35,027 nt of DNA from an uncultured Faecalibaculum sp. (GCF_910588395.1 NZ_CAJUPA010000026.1:1-35027), one strand, 5' to 3'; positions 24,472 through 32,370 are shown, counted from the first letter of the stretch. The notes: generated by a model from the sequence alone, not told the origin. Made by a program: numbers and translations.

Positions 24472-25710
24472 TCAGTCGTTTTCCATGCGGGCGGCTTTCG
24501 AGAACAGAAAGAACCCCAGCAGGAAGAGAACGGTGATGCAGGCAACGCCGAAGGACTGGTTGCCGGTGGCCTGGGTCACAACGCCTACCACCAGCAGGCC
24601 CAGGAAGCTGGCGCCTTTGCCGCAGATGTCGAAGAGACCGAAGTATTCCCCGGACTGTTCCTCGGGGATAATCTTCGCGAAATAACTCCGTGACAGAGCC
24701 TGGATGCCGCCCTGGAAGCAGCCGACGCAGAAAGCCAGGAACCAGAACTCCCAGAGTTTGTCCAGCTGCACGGCGAAACAGGCAATGAAGAAGTACGCCA
24801 GGATGCAGATTTTGATCAGCGTCGCGGTGTCTTTCTTCTTGGAGAGCACCGCGAAGATCAGACTGGCCGGGAACGCCACGACCTGGGTGAGCAGCAGAGC
24901 CAGCAGCAGCCCGGTGGTGTCCAGGCCCAGGCTGGCGCCGTAGGCGGTGGCCATGTCGATGATGGTGTACACACCGTCGATGTAGAAGAAAAAGGAAAGC
25001 AGGAACATGAAGATCTTCCGGTGTTTCTTCACGCTGCGCAGGGTGTGAGCCAGGCGGGAGAAGGAATCGGAGATGATGTGCCGTTCGGGTTTGATGGATG
25101 ACTTCTGTCTGTAGCCGCGAACCAGGGGGAGTGTGAAGAGTGCCCACCAGGCGGCATTGAGCAGGAATGTGATGACCATGGCGGTGTGCATCGTGATGCC
25201 GATTTTGTCGTAGAGCAGCACGAAGACCAGAGAGATCAGAAATGGAATCACACTGCCGATGTAGCCCCAGGCATAGCCTTTGGTGGAGACGGCGTCCATG
25301 CGTTCAGGGGTGGTGACGTCCACCAGCATGGAGTCATAGACCACCAGGGACAGGCTGTAGCAGACTTTGCCGGCAATGTAGAGCACCAGGAACGAGAGCC
25401 AGGAGCCCGGGAGCCAGAAACAGGCCAGTGCCAGGGCGCCGAGAAAAGCCGAACCCAGGAACACTTTCTTTTTGTTGCCTTCAAAGTCCGCCAGGGTGCC
25501 AAGCACTGGTCCGGCGAAGGCCACGATCAGCGTGGAAATGCTGGTGGCGTAGGACCAGTAGGACAGATATGTGGATTCATCCAGTCCGGCGGAGAGCGCC
25601 AGGGAGTTGAAGTAAATGGGCAGTATGGTGGATACGAGCAGAATGAATGCGGAGTTGCCGATGTCGTAGCAGACCCACTGCAGTTCTCTGCGTGTCAGTT
25701 TTGTATTCAT
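24472..25710 (-). CDS. MFS transporter, UMF1/Atg22-like family
   Basis: The 412-residue protein has 12 predicted membrane segments. The N-terminal LQWVCYDIGNSAFILLVSTILPIYF matches the WxxYDxANSAF start of UMF1 (Atg22-like) transporters, whose bacterial substrates are mostly unknown; the yeast member exports amino acids from the vacuole. The GTLADFEGNKKKVFLG loop is the family version of MFS motif A. The start at 25710 has AAGGTGA upstream. It is a single-gene unit between the LysR gene and rpsF, with no partner that hints at the substrate. Confidence 0.82.
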   Translation of the reverse strand: MNTKLTRRELQWVCYDIGNSAFILLVSTILPIYFNSLALSAGLDESTYLSYWSYATSISTLIVAFAGPVLGTLADFEGNKKKVFLGSAFLGALALACFWLPGSWLSFLVLYIAGKVCYSLSLVVYDSMLVDVTTPERMDAVSTKGYAWGYIGSVIPFLISLVFVLLYDKIGITMHTAMVITFLLNAAWWALFTLPLVRGYRQKSSIKPERHIISDSFSRLAHTLRSVKKHRKIFMFLLSFFFYIDGVYTIIDMATAYGASLGLDTTGLLLALLLTQVVAFPASLIFAVLSKKKDTATLIKICILAYFFIACFAVQLDKLWEFWFLAFCVGCFQGGIQALSRSYFAKIIPEEQSGEYFGLFDICGKGASFLGLLVVGVVTQATGNQSFGVACITVLFLLGFFLFSKAARMEND

Positions 25711-25869
25711 GCTGTTTCACCTTCTTGTCTGGTTTGAGTGTAACATGCAATTGAGAAAGGGCTGCCAGTGCCGGAACACAAAATCTCCGCAATCCGGCAG
25801 GAAAGCGGTTAGATGGGATGATTGTGATACGAGTGTCACCACGCTCTGGGGGTCATGGCGGGTCACTGG

Positions 25870-25898
25870 TTGAAGCCGGGGCCTTGTTCGTGTATGAT
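25870..25898 (+). promoter_or_regulatory. Promoter of rpsF-ssb-rpsR
   Basis: TTGAAG (25870-25875) and TATGAT (25893-25898) are 17 bases apart. The leader of about 70 bases holds a GTCTTTC/GAAAGAC hairpin (25928-25947) about 25 bases before the start codon, a possible site for autoregulation by S6 and S18. I do not see the CCG-type motif described for that regulation. Confidence 0.6.
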
Positions 25899-25972
25899 AA
25901 TCAGGCAAGTTTATGTGCTTGCTCTCTGTCTTTCGTGAAAGAAAGACCAAAGACCAAAGGGAGGTGTACCAA

Positions 25973-26266
25973 GTGAAAAAGTACGAAATCATGTATATCG
26001 TGAACGCGAATGTGGATGATGCGGCATTTGATGCCCTGGAGAAGCGCCTGTATGCGCCGATCACCGAAAACGGCGGTTCCATTGACAAAATCGACAACTG
26101 GGGCCTGCGTGAATTCGCCTACGAAATCGACCACATGAAAAAGGGACACTATGTCGTTGTGAACGTAACCGCAAACAACGCAGGCATCGAAGAGTTCGAG
26201 CGTCTGACACGGATCAACCCCAATGTGATCCGGACCATGGTGATCAAGACCGAAGACGAAGAGTAA
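25973..26266 (+). CDS. rpsF: 30S ribosomal protein S6
   Basis: S6 binds the 30S platform together with S18. The 97-residue protein has the family opening KYEIMYIVNANVDD, the central WGLREFAYEIDHMKKGHYVVVNV and the end RINPNVIRTMVIK. Translation starts at GTG 25973, eight bases after GGGAGG; the upstream in-frame ATG at 25913 adds an unrelated extension. ssb follows three bases after the stop, in the classic rpsF-ssb-rpsR order. Confidence 0.97.
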   Translation: MKKYEIMYIVNANVDDAAFDALEKRLYAPITENGGSIDKIDNWGLREFAYEIDHMKKGHYVVVNVTANNAGIEEFERLTRINPNVIRTMVIKTEDEE

Positions 26267-26269
26267 AAC

Positions 26270-26887
26270 ATGGTCAACAGCGTGGTTCTGATCGGCCGGC
26301 TGACCAAAGATCCCGAGCTTCGCACCACGGGGTCCGGAACGCCTGTCGTATCCTTCACCCTGGCGGTCAACCGCCGGTTCAAGTCTCAGGGACAGCCTGA
26401 TGCAGACTTCATCAACTGCGTGGCATGGAACAAGACGGCCGAAACCATGGCCCGATACCTCCACAAGGGAAGTCTCATTGCCATTACAGGACGCATTCAG
26501 ACCAGAAACTATGAAAACCAGCAGGGTCAACGGGTGTATGTGACGGAAGTTGTCGCAGACAGCTTTGATTTCCTGGAATCCAAGAACGCCGCAGGCGCAG
26601 GCGGAAACCAGTATGCTCAGAACCCTTATGGTGGAAACAGTTACAGTTCTCAGAATTACGGAGCGGGAGCGGCGAACTACAATGCGCCCGAACCTGCCCA
26701 GAACGGGTATGGAAACAGTCAGTCTGGTTATGGAAACAGCCAGCCTGCAGCCAGCTATTCTCAGCCCTCTTCATTCCAGGGCGGACGTCAGGCCAACCCG
26801 TACGCATCGCAGGCAGCTGACGATCTCTCCAGCGGTTACGGCAATGACGAGACCCTGGATCTCAGCACTGACGATTTACCCTTTTAG
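26270..26887 (+). CDS. ssb: Single-stranded DNA-binding protein
   Basis: SSB coats single-stranded DNA in replication and repair and recruits partners through its tail. The 205-residue protein has an N-terminal OB fold (MVNSVVLIGRLTKDPELRTT through FDFLESK, about 1-107). A long Gly/Asn/Gln/Tyr/Ser-rich linker follows, with repeated GYGNSQ units, and then the acidic interaction tip ending DDLPF. The linker is long for a Bacillota SSB. It sits between rpsF and rpsR as usual; the replicative helicase gene dnaB lies about 6 kb downstream. Confidence 0.97.
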   Translation: MVNSVVLIGRLTKDPELRTTGSGTPVVSFTLAVNRRFKSQGQPDADFINCVAWNKTAETMARYLHKGSLIAITGRIQTRNYENQQGQRVYVTEVVADSFDFLESKNAAGAGGNQYAQNPYGGNSYSSQNYGAGAANYNAPEPAQNGYGNSQSGYGNSQPAASYSQPSSFQGGRQANPYASQAADDLSSGYGNDETLDLSTDDLPF

Positions 26888-26901
26888 AAAGGAGATATTC
26901 C

Positions 26902-27132
26902 ATGGCATTCAAAAAACAGCGGATGGGCCGCAAGAAGGTCTGCTACTTCACAAAGAACAAAATCAAGACCATCGACTATAAAGACACAGAACTGCTGAAG
27001 CGTTTCATCAACGCCAACGGCAAAATCATTCCGCGTCGTGTAACCGGCACCCGTGCCAAGTACCAGCGGATGCTGGCGACCGCCATCAAGCGTGCGCGTC
27101 AGATGGCTCTGCTGCCCTACGTGGTAGACTAG
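26902..27132 (+). CDS. rpsR: 30S ribosomal protein S18
   Basis: S18 partners S6 on the 30S platform. The 76-residue protein has the conserved KIKTIDYKDTELLKRFINANGKIIPRRVTGT core and the end AIKRARQMALLPYV. AAAGGAG lies eight bases before ATG 26902. It is the last gene of the rpsF operon, and a terminator follows at once. The N-terminal KKVCYFTKNKI holds a single Cys, so it has no zinc-ribbon set. Confidence 0.97.
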   Translation: MAFKKQRMGRKKVCYFTKNKIKTIDYKDTELLKRFINANGKIIPRRVTGTRAKYQRMLATAIKRARQMALLPYVVD

Positions 27133-27147
27133 TCGAATCAGACACCG

Positions 27148-27174
27148 AAGTCCGGAGAAATCCGGGCTTTTTTG
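27148..27174 (+). terminator. Terminator of the rpsF operon
   Basis: AAGTCCGGA pairs with TCCGGGCTT (one G-T) and is followed by a run of T, 15 bases after the rpsR stop. Confidence 0.8.
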
Positions 27175-27287
27175 TGCCTCCGGAGGGTGAGGGATCGGTT
27201 TCAGGAATACTGTTTCGGGTTTTGACTGTTGTCAGGCTGAATTTGACTGCAATGACTTTGTCAAGGGAGGGCCGGCTGTCTGTCCGA

Positions 27288-27324
27288 AAATAAAGCCGCA
27301 GCTCCTCTGATTGGGTGCTGCGGC
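27288..27324 (-). terminator. Terminator of the Rpn-like gene
   Basis: GCCGCAGC pairs with GCTGCGGC around a 14-base loop and is followed by TTTATTTT on the minus strand. It lies 15 bases past the stop codon of the minus-strand gene at 27339. Confidence 0.75.
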
Positions 27325-27338
27325 CTGATTGTGCCTGA

Positions 27339-27935
27339 TCAGTTTTTCAGGCTGTTCTGCATTTCATTCCAGTACTGTTCAAACAGCTGTTCAGAACTGA
27401 GAGCCCGGTCAGCCTCGCTTTCCCGGCTGGATTTCTTCAGCCATGACAAGAGCTCACGGACTCTGCTCATGGTCATTTCAGCACCTTTCCGGAATCCTTG
27501 TTTTTCGCCTTTCTGAATTCCCGATGCCTCACCTTCCTGGAATCCTTTACGCAGGGCCGCCTCTGCCTGTTCCTTGCTCAGAAATGTGTATGCCAGTTCC
27601 ACGGTGCATTCCTCCTTTGACTCACTGATCTTCAAAAGTTCTTCGTCATCGATCTCCATGCCACTCAGATGTGCCAGTCCCTTGATCGTCCATACCGGAT
27701 GATGGATCTCTCCTCGGTTCACAGTATACCGCCTTCTTTCCCGCAGGCAGAGAAACAGCCGGTCATATCCGCTTTCCAGAGATGATCGGCTGTTTTGTCT
27801 GCCGTGGACAGGATAATGCCGGAAGGAAGCAGGATCGATGTCCCACCTGCGTCCGGTGATGAGTTCCATGGCTTCTTTGTGCTCTGCCGGATTCTCCAGC
27901 AGATGCCGTTCCAGGATGTCTTTCTCTTTTCCCAA
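27339..27935 (-). CDS. Shortened Rpn-like (PD-(D/E)XK transposase-family) protein
   Basis: The 198-residue product begins GKEKDILERHLLENPAEHKEAMELITG, an opening I associate with the Rpn/putative transposase proteins common in Erysipelotrichia. It ends with the Gly/Lys/Glu-rich repeats (FQEGEASGIQKGEKQGFRKG) usual at their C-terminus. These proteins normally have about 300 residues with a PD-(D/E)XK nuclease core; here the middle is short and I cannot find that catalytic set. It is therefore a trimmed or decayed copy. The start is TTG 27935, preceded by AAGGAGG; the longer ATG frame upstream has no site. Family assignment is from memory and moderate. Confidence 0.45.
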   Translation of the reverse strand: MGKEKDILERHLLENPAEHKEAMELITGRRWDIDPASFRHYPVHGRQNSRSSLESGYDRLFLCLRERRRYTVNRGEIHHPVWTIKGLAHLSGMEIDDEELLKISESKEECTVELAYTFLSKEQAEAALRKGFQEGEASGIQKGEKQGFRKGAEMTMSRVRELLSWLKKSSRESEADRALSSEQLFEQYWNEMQNSLKN

Positions 27936-28136
27936 AACTTTCCTCCTTCGTATACGGGGACATGATCTGATGGGTGAGTCAGGATGGCCCCTGATAGTTA
28001 TATTCGCCAGATTACTGAAAGTTTGCGGAAATTTAATCAATAATATCTTCGGAGATAAGACTATAATGATAAAATCATAATGATTAGCTGATGGGGTGTT
28101 CGGAAAATGCGTGAAGTGAAAATTCATAAGTTCGAA

Positions 28137-28165
28137 TTGAGAATGCCCAAAGTCACGGATATACG
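28137..28165 (+). promoter_or_regulatory. Possible promoter of the NADAR cassette leader
   Basis: TTGAGA (28137-28142) and TATACG (28160-28165) are 17 bases apart, with transcription expected to begin near 28172, just before the structured RNA. The match of the -10 box is only four of six. A further TATAAT at 28062-28067 lacks a -35 partner. The 27936-28136 stretch holds no gene, only an ATGAT-A3-ATCAT palindrome near 28067. Confidence 0.35.
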
Positions 28166-28175
28166 GATATAACAG

Positions 28176-28290
28176 AAATACATAACAGCCAGCCTCTCTG
28201 GCCCGAGAGGGCCGGCGAAAGCCAGACTATTACATAAGCCCCAGCGACTCTGGCCCTGTGTTTCTATAAAGACGCAGGGCATTTTATTAT
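28176..28290 (+). promoter_or_regulatory. Structured leader RNA ending in an intrinsic terminator
   Basis: Two GNRA-capped hairpins lie back to back: GGCCC-GAGA-GGGCC (28200-28213) and GGC-GAAA-GCC (28214-28223). A CCAG/CTGG hairpin follows at 28241-28253. Then a ten-base stem, GCCCTGTGTT with GACGCAGGGC, runs into ATTTTATTAT (28253-28290), which is an intrinsic terminator. Alternative pairings (GCCAG with CTGGC near 28188-28202) could compete with the first hairpin. The design, a compact fold followed by a terminator and then genes, is that of a riboswitch or attenuator. I cannot match it to a known class. Confidence 0.5.
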
Positions 28291-28291
28291 C

Positions 28292-28402
28292 ATGTCAGGT
28301 TACAATCAAAGAGGTATTACAGTGAGAGACAAGATGCGTGATCTGGTGGATTCCGATGCGAATCGGGTCACAAATGTATTCAGCACTTTGTTTGAGAGGT
28401 GA
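28292..28402 (+). CDS. 36-residue small ORF between the leader RNA and the NADAR cassette
   Basis: An ATG directly after the terminator T tract opens a 36-codon frame that ends with ANRVTNVFSTLFER. The internal GTG at 28322 has AAGAGGT six bases upstream and gives 26 residues, so the real product may be shorter. It ends five bases before the next start codon. It may be a leader peptide, a true small protein or the last piece of a lost gene. No family is recognised. Confidence 0.35.
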   Translation: MSGYNQRGITVRDKMRDLVDSDANRVTNVFSTLFER

Positions 28403-28407
28403 AGAGT

Positions 28408-28827
28408 ATGCGGGCTTATGATGAGGTCTATTTAAATGATGTGGTGGAGAACCAGGGGAAGCTCTTCGATCTGGTGGCTCATCAGTATCCCGATAAAGGC
28501 ACAGAGGAGTTCATCAATGCCTATATGGCAAGCAATACCCGCCGGCATATTGATGAATCCCAGGCATATGTGAATACCATGGATGCCAGGGAACTCTGGG
28601 CCTACTTTACGGAAAAGGAGAATTATACCCTGAAGGACGGCAAGGCAATGGGCGGATTCATGCCGGACTGGATCGGCGAATTCTATGCGTATTACCAGTG
28701 GTACTATGACCTGCCCAGTGCAGAGCTTGTGCAGAAGATTCCTGTATCCTTCCTGAAAAAAGCCTATCCGGGACTTCATGATCTGGAGCTGGATCTGGCA
28801 GTAAAGAAAGTGGGGAAAGTATCATGA
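28408..28827 (+). CDS. Protein of unknown function, translationally coupled to NADAR
   Basis: The 139-residue soluble protein starts MRAYDEVYLNDVVENQGKLF. This YDEVYL opening resembles small Bacillota proteins that I remember next to DUF3990 (ADP-ribosyltransferase-like) genes, but I am not certain of that. The rest is rich in aromatic residues (WIGEFYAYYQWYYDLPSAELVQKIP). No catalytic motif or membrane segment is visible. ATG 28408 has AGAGG eight bases upstream; the frame also has a GTG three codons earlier. Its stop overlaps the NADAR start as ATGA, so the two proteins are made together. Confidence 0.7.
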   Translation: MRAYDEVYLNDVVENQGKLFDLVAHQYPDKGTEEFINAYMASNTRRHIDESQAYVNTMDARELWAYFTEKENYTLKDGKAMGGFMPDWIGEFYAYYQWYYDLPSAELVQKIPVSFLKKAYPGLHDLELDLAVKKVGKVS

Positions 28828-29297
28828 CGGTTGTATGTTTCCACAACCCGGACGAAGAAAATGCTTATCTCAGCAACTGGTATCCATCTGTATTCACGCT
28901 GGATGGTGTCACCTTTACCTCTCTGGAGCAGTATATGATGTATCAGAAAGCGGTGACCTTTGGAGACGATACTGCGGCTGCACAGATTCTGGCCGCAGAT
29001 GATGTAGCCAGGATCAAGGCCCTGGGACGAAGTGTATCCAACTATGATGACAGTCTCTGGAACGGCATCCGGCAGATCGTTGTCTATGAAGGACTTCTGG
29101 CAAAGTTTTCCCAAAACCCGGAATTAACTGCACAGCTGAAAGCCACAGGGAGTGCCATTCTGGCAGAATGCGCGGTCAAAGACCGGATCTGGGGTACTGG
29201 TCTGTCCATGGATGACCCCGACAGATTTGAGCCATCGAAGTGGAAAGGGGAAAATCTGCTGAGCTACACCCTGATGATGGTGCGGGAAAAGCTGTAA
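28824..29297 (+). CDS. NADAR-family protein (YbiA/RibX-like N-glycosidase)
   Basis: The 157-residue protein fits the NADAR (DUF1768) family: YLSNWYPSVFTLDGVTFTSLEQYMMYQKA carries the family's aromatic and Glu active-site region, and DRIWGTGLSMDDPD and WKGENLLSYTLMMVRE form the C-terminal signature. Known members remove ADP-ribose from guanine in DNA, opposing DarT1 toxins, or cleave riboflavin intermediates. In the usual end (NxLG) the Gly is Ser here. No DarT gene is in the window. The coupled partner upstream and the structured leader make a toxin-antitoxin or stress-repair unit plausible but unproven. Confidence 0.8.
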   Translation: MTVVCFHNPDEENAYLSNWYPSVFTLDGVTFTSLEQYMMYQKAVTFGDDTAAAQILAADDVARIKALGRSVSNYDDSLWNGIRQIVVYEGLLAKFSQNPELTAQLKATGSAILAECAVKDRIWGTGLSMDDPDRFEPSKWKGENLLSYTLMMVREKL

Positions 29298-29478
29298 ATC
29301 TAAACTCTAACTCTTGCAGGATGGGAAAGCTGCGAAAGCAACCCCATCCGCCATGGCCGGGTTCCGTCAGGATCCGGCCCCTTTCGGCTGGGTTCCGGCA
29401 GCCCCGTCCCGTGCCGGCGGCACCATCGGCATCCCTTCTTGATTTGCGGGCATCTGGCTTGAAACCGCTTTTTTGCGG

Positions 29479-29507
29479 TTCAACGCCCGAAGATTCCATA
29501 TTATAAT
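29479..29507 (+). promoter_or_regulatory. Promoter of the yybS-gdpP-rplI-dnaB operon
   Basis: TTCAAC (29479-29484) and a perfect TATAAT (29502-29507) are 17 bases apart. Seven bases after TATAAT comes the ATG of yybS, so the transcript probably begins at or within one base of the start codon. An AACCGC/GCGGTT hairpin at 29463-29480 overlaps the -35 box; its T run is in the loop, so it is not a normal terminator. The rest of the 29298-29478 stretch shows nothing clear. Confidence 0.5.
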
Positions 29508-29514
29508 GCTGTCC

Positions 29515-30390
29515 ATGAACACTGGAAAATCTGCACACATTACCACCCGGGATGTGACCAGAGGCGCCATGACCGCGGCGATCTACGCCATTCTGCTGTT
29601 TCTGAACCAGCAGACGGCGCTGGGAATCGAGACCACCATGCCCTGGCTTTTCATATTCCCGATTTACCTCTATGCTGCGGCTGCACCAGTGCAGGCGTCC
29701 TTTGTCTGTGCCCTGGCCATGATCCTGGAGACGTTCCTGTTCGGAGGATTCACCACCTGGTTCTATTCCTGGTCCGGGATCATCACCGGTTTTCTCACCG
29801 GGGTGGCGATCCGCAAAGGACTCTCCGGTCAGCTGCGGCTTGTGATCCTGTTTGTGTGTCAGTTCATTGGCAATCTGCTGACGATGCTGGTCTGGGCGGC
29901 GCTGTTCGGGATGGATCTGACGGAGGACTTCGCCATGGTCAGGGAACTGGTTCCGTGGCTGGATCTGAAAGCCTTCGTGCTGATCTTCGCAGCAGTGCTC
30001 TCGCTGATGACCGCTGTCTGCGTGCATCTGGTGGGGGCGGCTCTGCTGCTGCGGCTGCACATTCCCTGTCCACCGATCACGCCGGTGACCCGGATCCGGC
30101 CGGTGAAATGGCTGGTGTGGCTGTCGGCCGGTGCGGCGCTGCTGTTTCTGCTGCTGCCGAATATGGTACTATTGACAGAAGAAGTCAGAAGCTGGCTTCT
30201 TGCTGCAGCGCTTTGCGGCATGGTGTACCTGGATTATCTGGGCTGTGTGCGCATTCTGCAGAAATGTGTGGCTTCCGGTCACAGGGGCTGGGCCCCGGTG
30301 GCTGTCATTGGCGCATTTGTTCCGGGTCTTCAGCTGGTCTGGGTGATCCAGGGCGCGCTGTGGGGCCTGAAAAATCAGGCAGCTGCCTGA
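29515..30390 (+). CDS. yybS: YybS-like (DUF2232) membrane protein
   Basis: The 291-residue protein has about eight hydrophobic segments, in line with DUF2232. Gene order is the main evidence: in Bacillus, yybS precedes gdpP, rplI and the replicative helicase exactly as here. The opening TTRDVTRGAMTAAIYAILLFLNQ resembles the family's first membrane helix. Function is unknown. There is no ribosome binding site before ATG 29515, and a promoter -10 box ends seven bases before it, so the message seems leaderless. Upstream ATG 29506 and TTG 29473 overlap the promoter and are unlikely. gdpP follows 12 bases after the stop. Confidence 0.75.
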   Translation: MNTGKSAHITTRDVTRGAMTAAIYAILLFLNQQTALGIETTMPWLFIFPIYLYAAAAPVQASFVCALAMILETFLFGGFTTWFYSWSGIITGFLTGVAIRKGLSGQLRLVILFVCQFIGNLLTMLVWAALFGMDLTEDFAMVRELVPWLDLKAFVLIFAAVLSLMTAVCVHLVGAALLLRLHIPCPPITPVTRIRPVKWLVWLSAGAALLFLLLPNMVLLTEEVRSWLLAAALCGMVYLDYLGCVRILQKCVASGHRGWAPVAVIGAFVPGLQLVWVIQGALWGLKNQAAA

Positions 30391-30402
30391 TCGAGGGAGT
30401 TT

Positions 30403-32370
30403 ATGAAATATTACACCAAGTGGCGGGACGGATTTTTTGCCGCCTTTACACTGGCGCTGGCACTGGCCATATTCCTTATATACAAGTCCTGGACAGTGGC
30501 TGCCGGTGTGGTGCTGCTCATTGCCGTCATTTTTCTGGGCTGCTTTCTGGGGTTCTGGAATGAGCTGAAAAAACGCGGGCTGCAGACCGAACTGGACATT
30601 TCCCGGGTACTGGGAAAAGATGCCAAGGATGCCCTGCAGTTCGGCAACATCGGGATCCTGACGTACAACGATGAATTTGTCTGCACCTGGGAATCGGATT
30701 TCTTCACGGACCGGAAGATCGACCTGGTCAACCGGAAGCTCACTTCCTGGATGGACAACATCCGGGATCTGGTGGATGAGGAAGTGGATTCGGTGACGGG
30801 TGAAGCGGATGGCCGGATTTACGAGGTCAGCCGCAAGCAGGATGGACAGCTGCTGTATGTGCAGGATGTCACGGAGCTGACCACGCTGCGGCGCAAGCTC
30901 CATGACCGGCAGGTCGTGGTGGGGCTGATGCAGCTGGACAACTATCTGGAGTATCAGTCCTATGAAAACGAGGACATTCTGGCGGCAATCAACACCCAGC
31001 TGCGGGGGCCGCTGGTGACCTGGGCCAAGGACAACGGGATGCTGCTGCGGCGGGTGCGGGCAGACCGGATTTTCGTGGTCTGCGACCGGAAGATCCTGCG
31101 GAAAGTCCGCCGGAACAATCTGAGCATTCTGCAGGAGGTCAAAGACAAGGCCCGGAACATGGATGTGTCCATCACCCTGTCCATGGCGTTTGCCTACGGT
31201 ACCAGACATTTCACGGAGCTGGACAACATGCTCAATGATCTGATCGAACTGGCTCAGAGCCGGGGCGGGGACCAGTGCGCGATTCAGGAAGCCGGCAGGG
31301 AGATCGAGTACATTGGCGGCAATTCCGAATCCAGTTCCCAGCGCTCCAAGGTCCGGGTGCGGATCATGGCCAATGCCATTTCCGATGCGATCAGAGATTC
31401 CGGTTCTGTGTACATTGCCGGTCATGTCAATACCGACTATGACTGCATGGGGGCGGCGCTGGCGGTGTCCAACTGGGTGCGTTCCCAGGGCAAGCAGGCG
31501 TTCATTGTTCTGAAGGACATTCCCCGGGACCGGCAGCTGCAGGAGACCATGGACCGCTACAGCCGGTCTCTGGAAGAGCGGGATGTGTTCCTGACGCCGG
31601 AGGAAGCCCGGGAGCGGATGGATATGGAAAAGGATCTGCTGGTCATGGTGGATCATTCCGTGCCGGAGATTTCCAGTGCGGCGGACTTCCTGGATGAAGC
31701 CCGCCGGATCGCGGTGATCGATCATCACCGCCGGGGGGATTCCTTCGTGAAGAATCCCATGATCACCTATGTGGAGTCCCAGTCCTCCAGCACGGCGGAA
31801 CTGGTGACGGAGCTGCTGCGCAACATTCCCCGGCATGTGCCGATTTTCGAGGCGGAAGCCACAATCATGTATCTGGGTCTGCTGGTGGACACCAACCGGT
31901 TCAAGATGCATACCTCGGCCCGGACCTTTGAGACCGCGGCAGTGCTGCGTTCCTGGGGTGCCAATGTGCAGGAGGCGGAGGAAGCGCTGACGGAAGACCG
32001 GGCGCTTTACCAGGAGAAGGCCCAGCTGATCTGCGCGGCGCAGGAATTCCTGGACAAGTACATGATCGCCATGACTTCCCAGCCCACGGACCGGACCATG
32101 GTGTCCCAGACCTCGGATTCTCTGCTCAGGATCAGAGGGTGCGAAGCGTCCTTCACCATTGCCCCGGATCCGGATGAACCGGCTTCTGCCCGGATCTCCG
32201 CACGAAGCAACGGGAAGGTGAATGTGCAGCGGATCATGGAAAAAATGGGCGGCGGCGGCCACTTTGCAGCAGCGGCCTGTCTGCTGCCGGATACCACTGT
32301 GCAGCAGGCGAAAGAACAGTTGATGAAAACGATAGAGGAGGATACAGACCATGAAAGTGATCCTGCTTAA
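30403..32370 (+). CDS. gdpP: Cyclic-di-AMP phosphodiesterase GdpP
   Basis: GdpP hydrolyses the second messenger c-di-AMP to pApA and so affects potassium balance, cell wall stress and beta-lactam tolerance. The 655-residue protein has two N-terminal membrane helices (about 10-52), a PAS-like region (75-165) and a degenerate GGDEF region (165-305) without the GGDEF motif. The DHH phosphodiesterase follows with GHVNTDYDCMGA (340-351), MVDH (415-418) and the DHH itself at 440-442, then DHHA1 with GGGGHFAAAA near 605. All metal-binding motifs are present, so it should be active. GGGAG lies just upstream of ATG 30403. It overlaps rplI by 20 bases. Confidence 0.95.
   Translation: MKYYTKWRDGFFAAFTLALALAIFLIYKSWTVAAGVVLLIAVIFLGCFLGFWNELKKRGLQTELDISRVLGKDAKDALQFGNIGILTYNDEFVCTWESDFFTDRKIDLVNRKLTSWMDNIRDLVDEEVDSVTGEADGRIYEVSRKQDGQLLYVQDVTELTTLRRKLHDRQVVVGLMQLDNYLEYQSYENEDILAAINTQLRGPLVTWAKDNGMLLRRVRADRIFVVCDRKILRKVRRNNLSILQEVKDKARNMDVSITLSMAFAYGTRHFTELDNMLNDLIELAQSRGGDQCAIQEAGREIEYIGGNSESSSQRSKVRVRIMANAISDAIRDSGSVYIAGHVNTDYDCMGAALAVSNWVRSQGKQAFIVLKDIPRDRQLQETMDRYSRSLEERDVFLTPEEARERMDMEKDLLVMVDHSVPEISSAADFLDEARRIAVIDHHRRGDSFVKNPMITYVESQSSSTAELVTELLRNIPRHVPIFEAEATIMYLGLLVDTNRFKMHTSARTFETAAVLRSWGANVQEAEEALTEDRALYQEKAQLICAAQEFLDKYMIAMTSQPTDRTMVSQTSDSLLRIRGCEASFTIAPDPDEPASARISARSNGKVNVQRIMEKMGGGGHFAAAACLLPDTTVQQAKEQLMKTIEEDTDHESDPA

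Noticed and set aside
28824..29297. A complete DarT1-NADAR toxin-antitoxin pair
   Set aside because: The upstream coupled protein shows no DarT ADP-ribosyltransferase features and is only 139 residues, so I report the partner as unknown.
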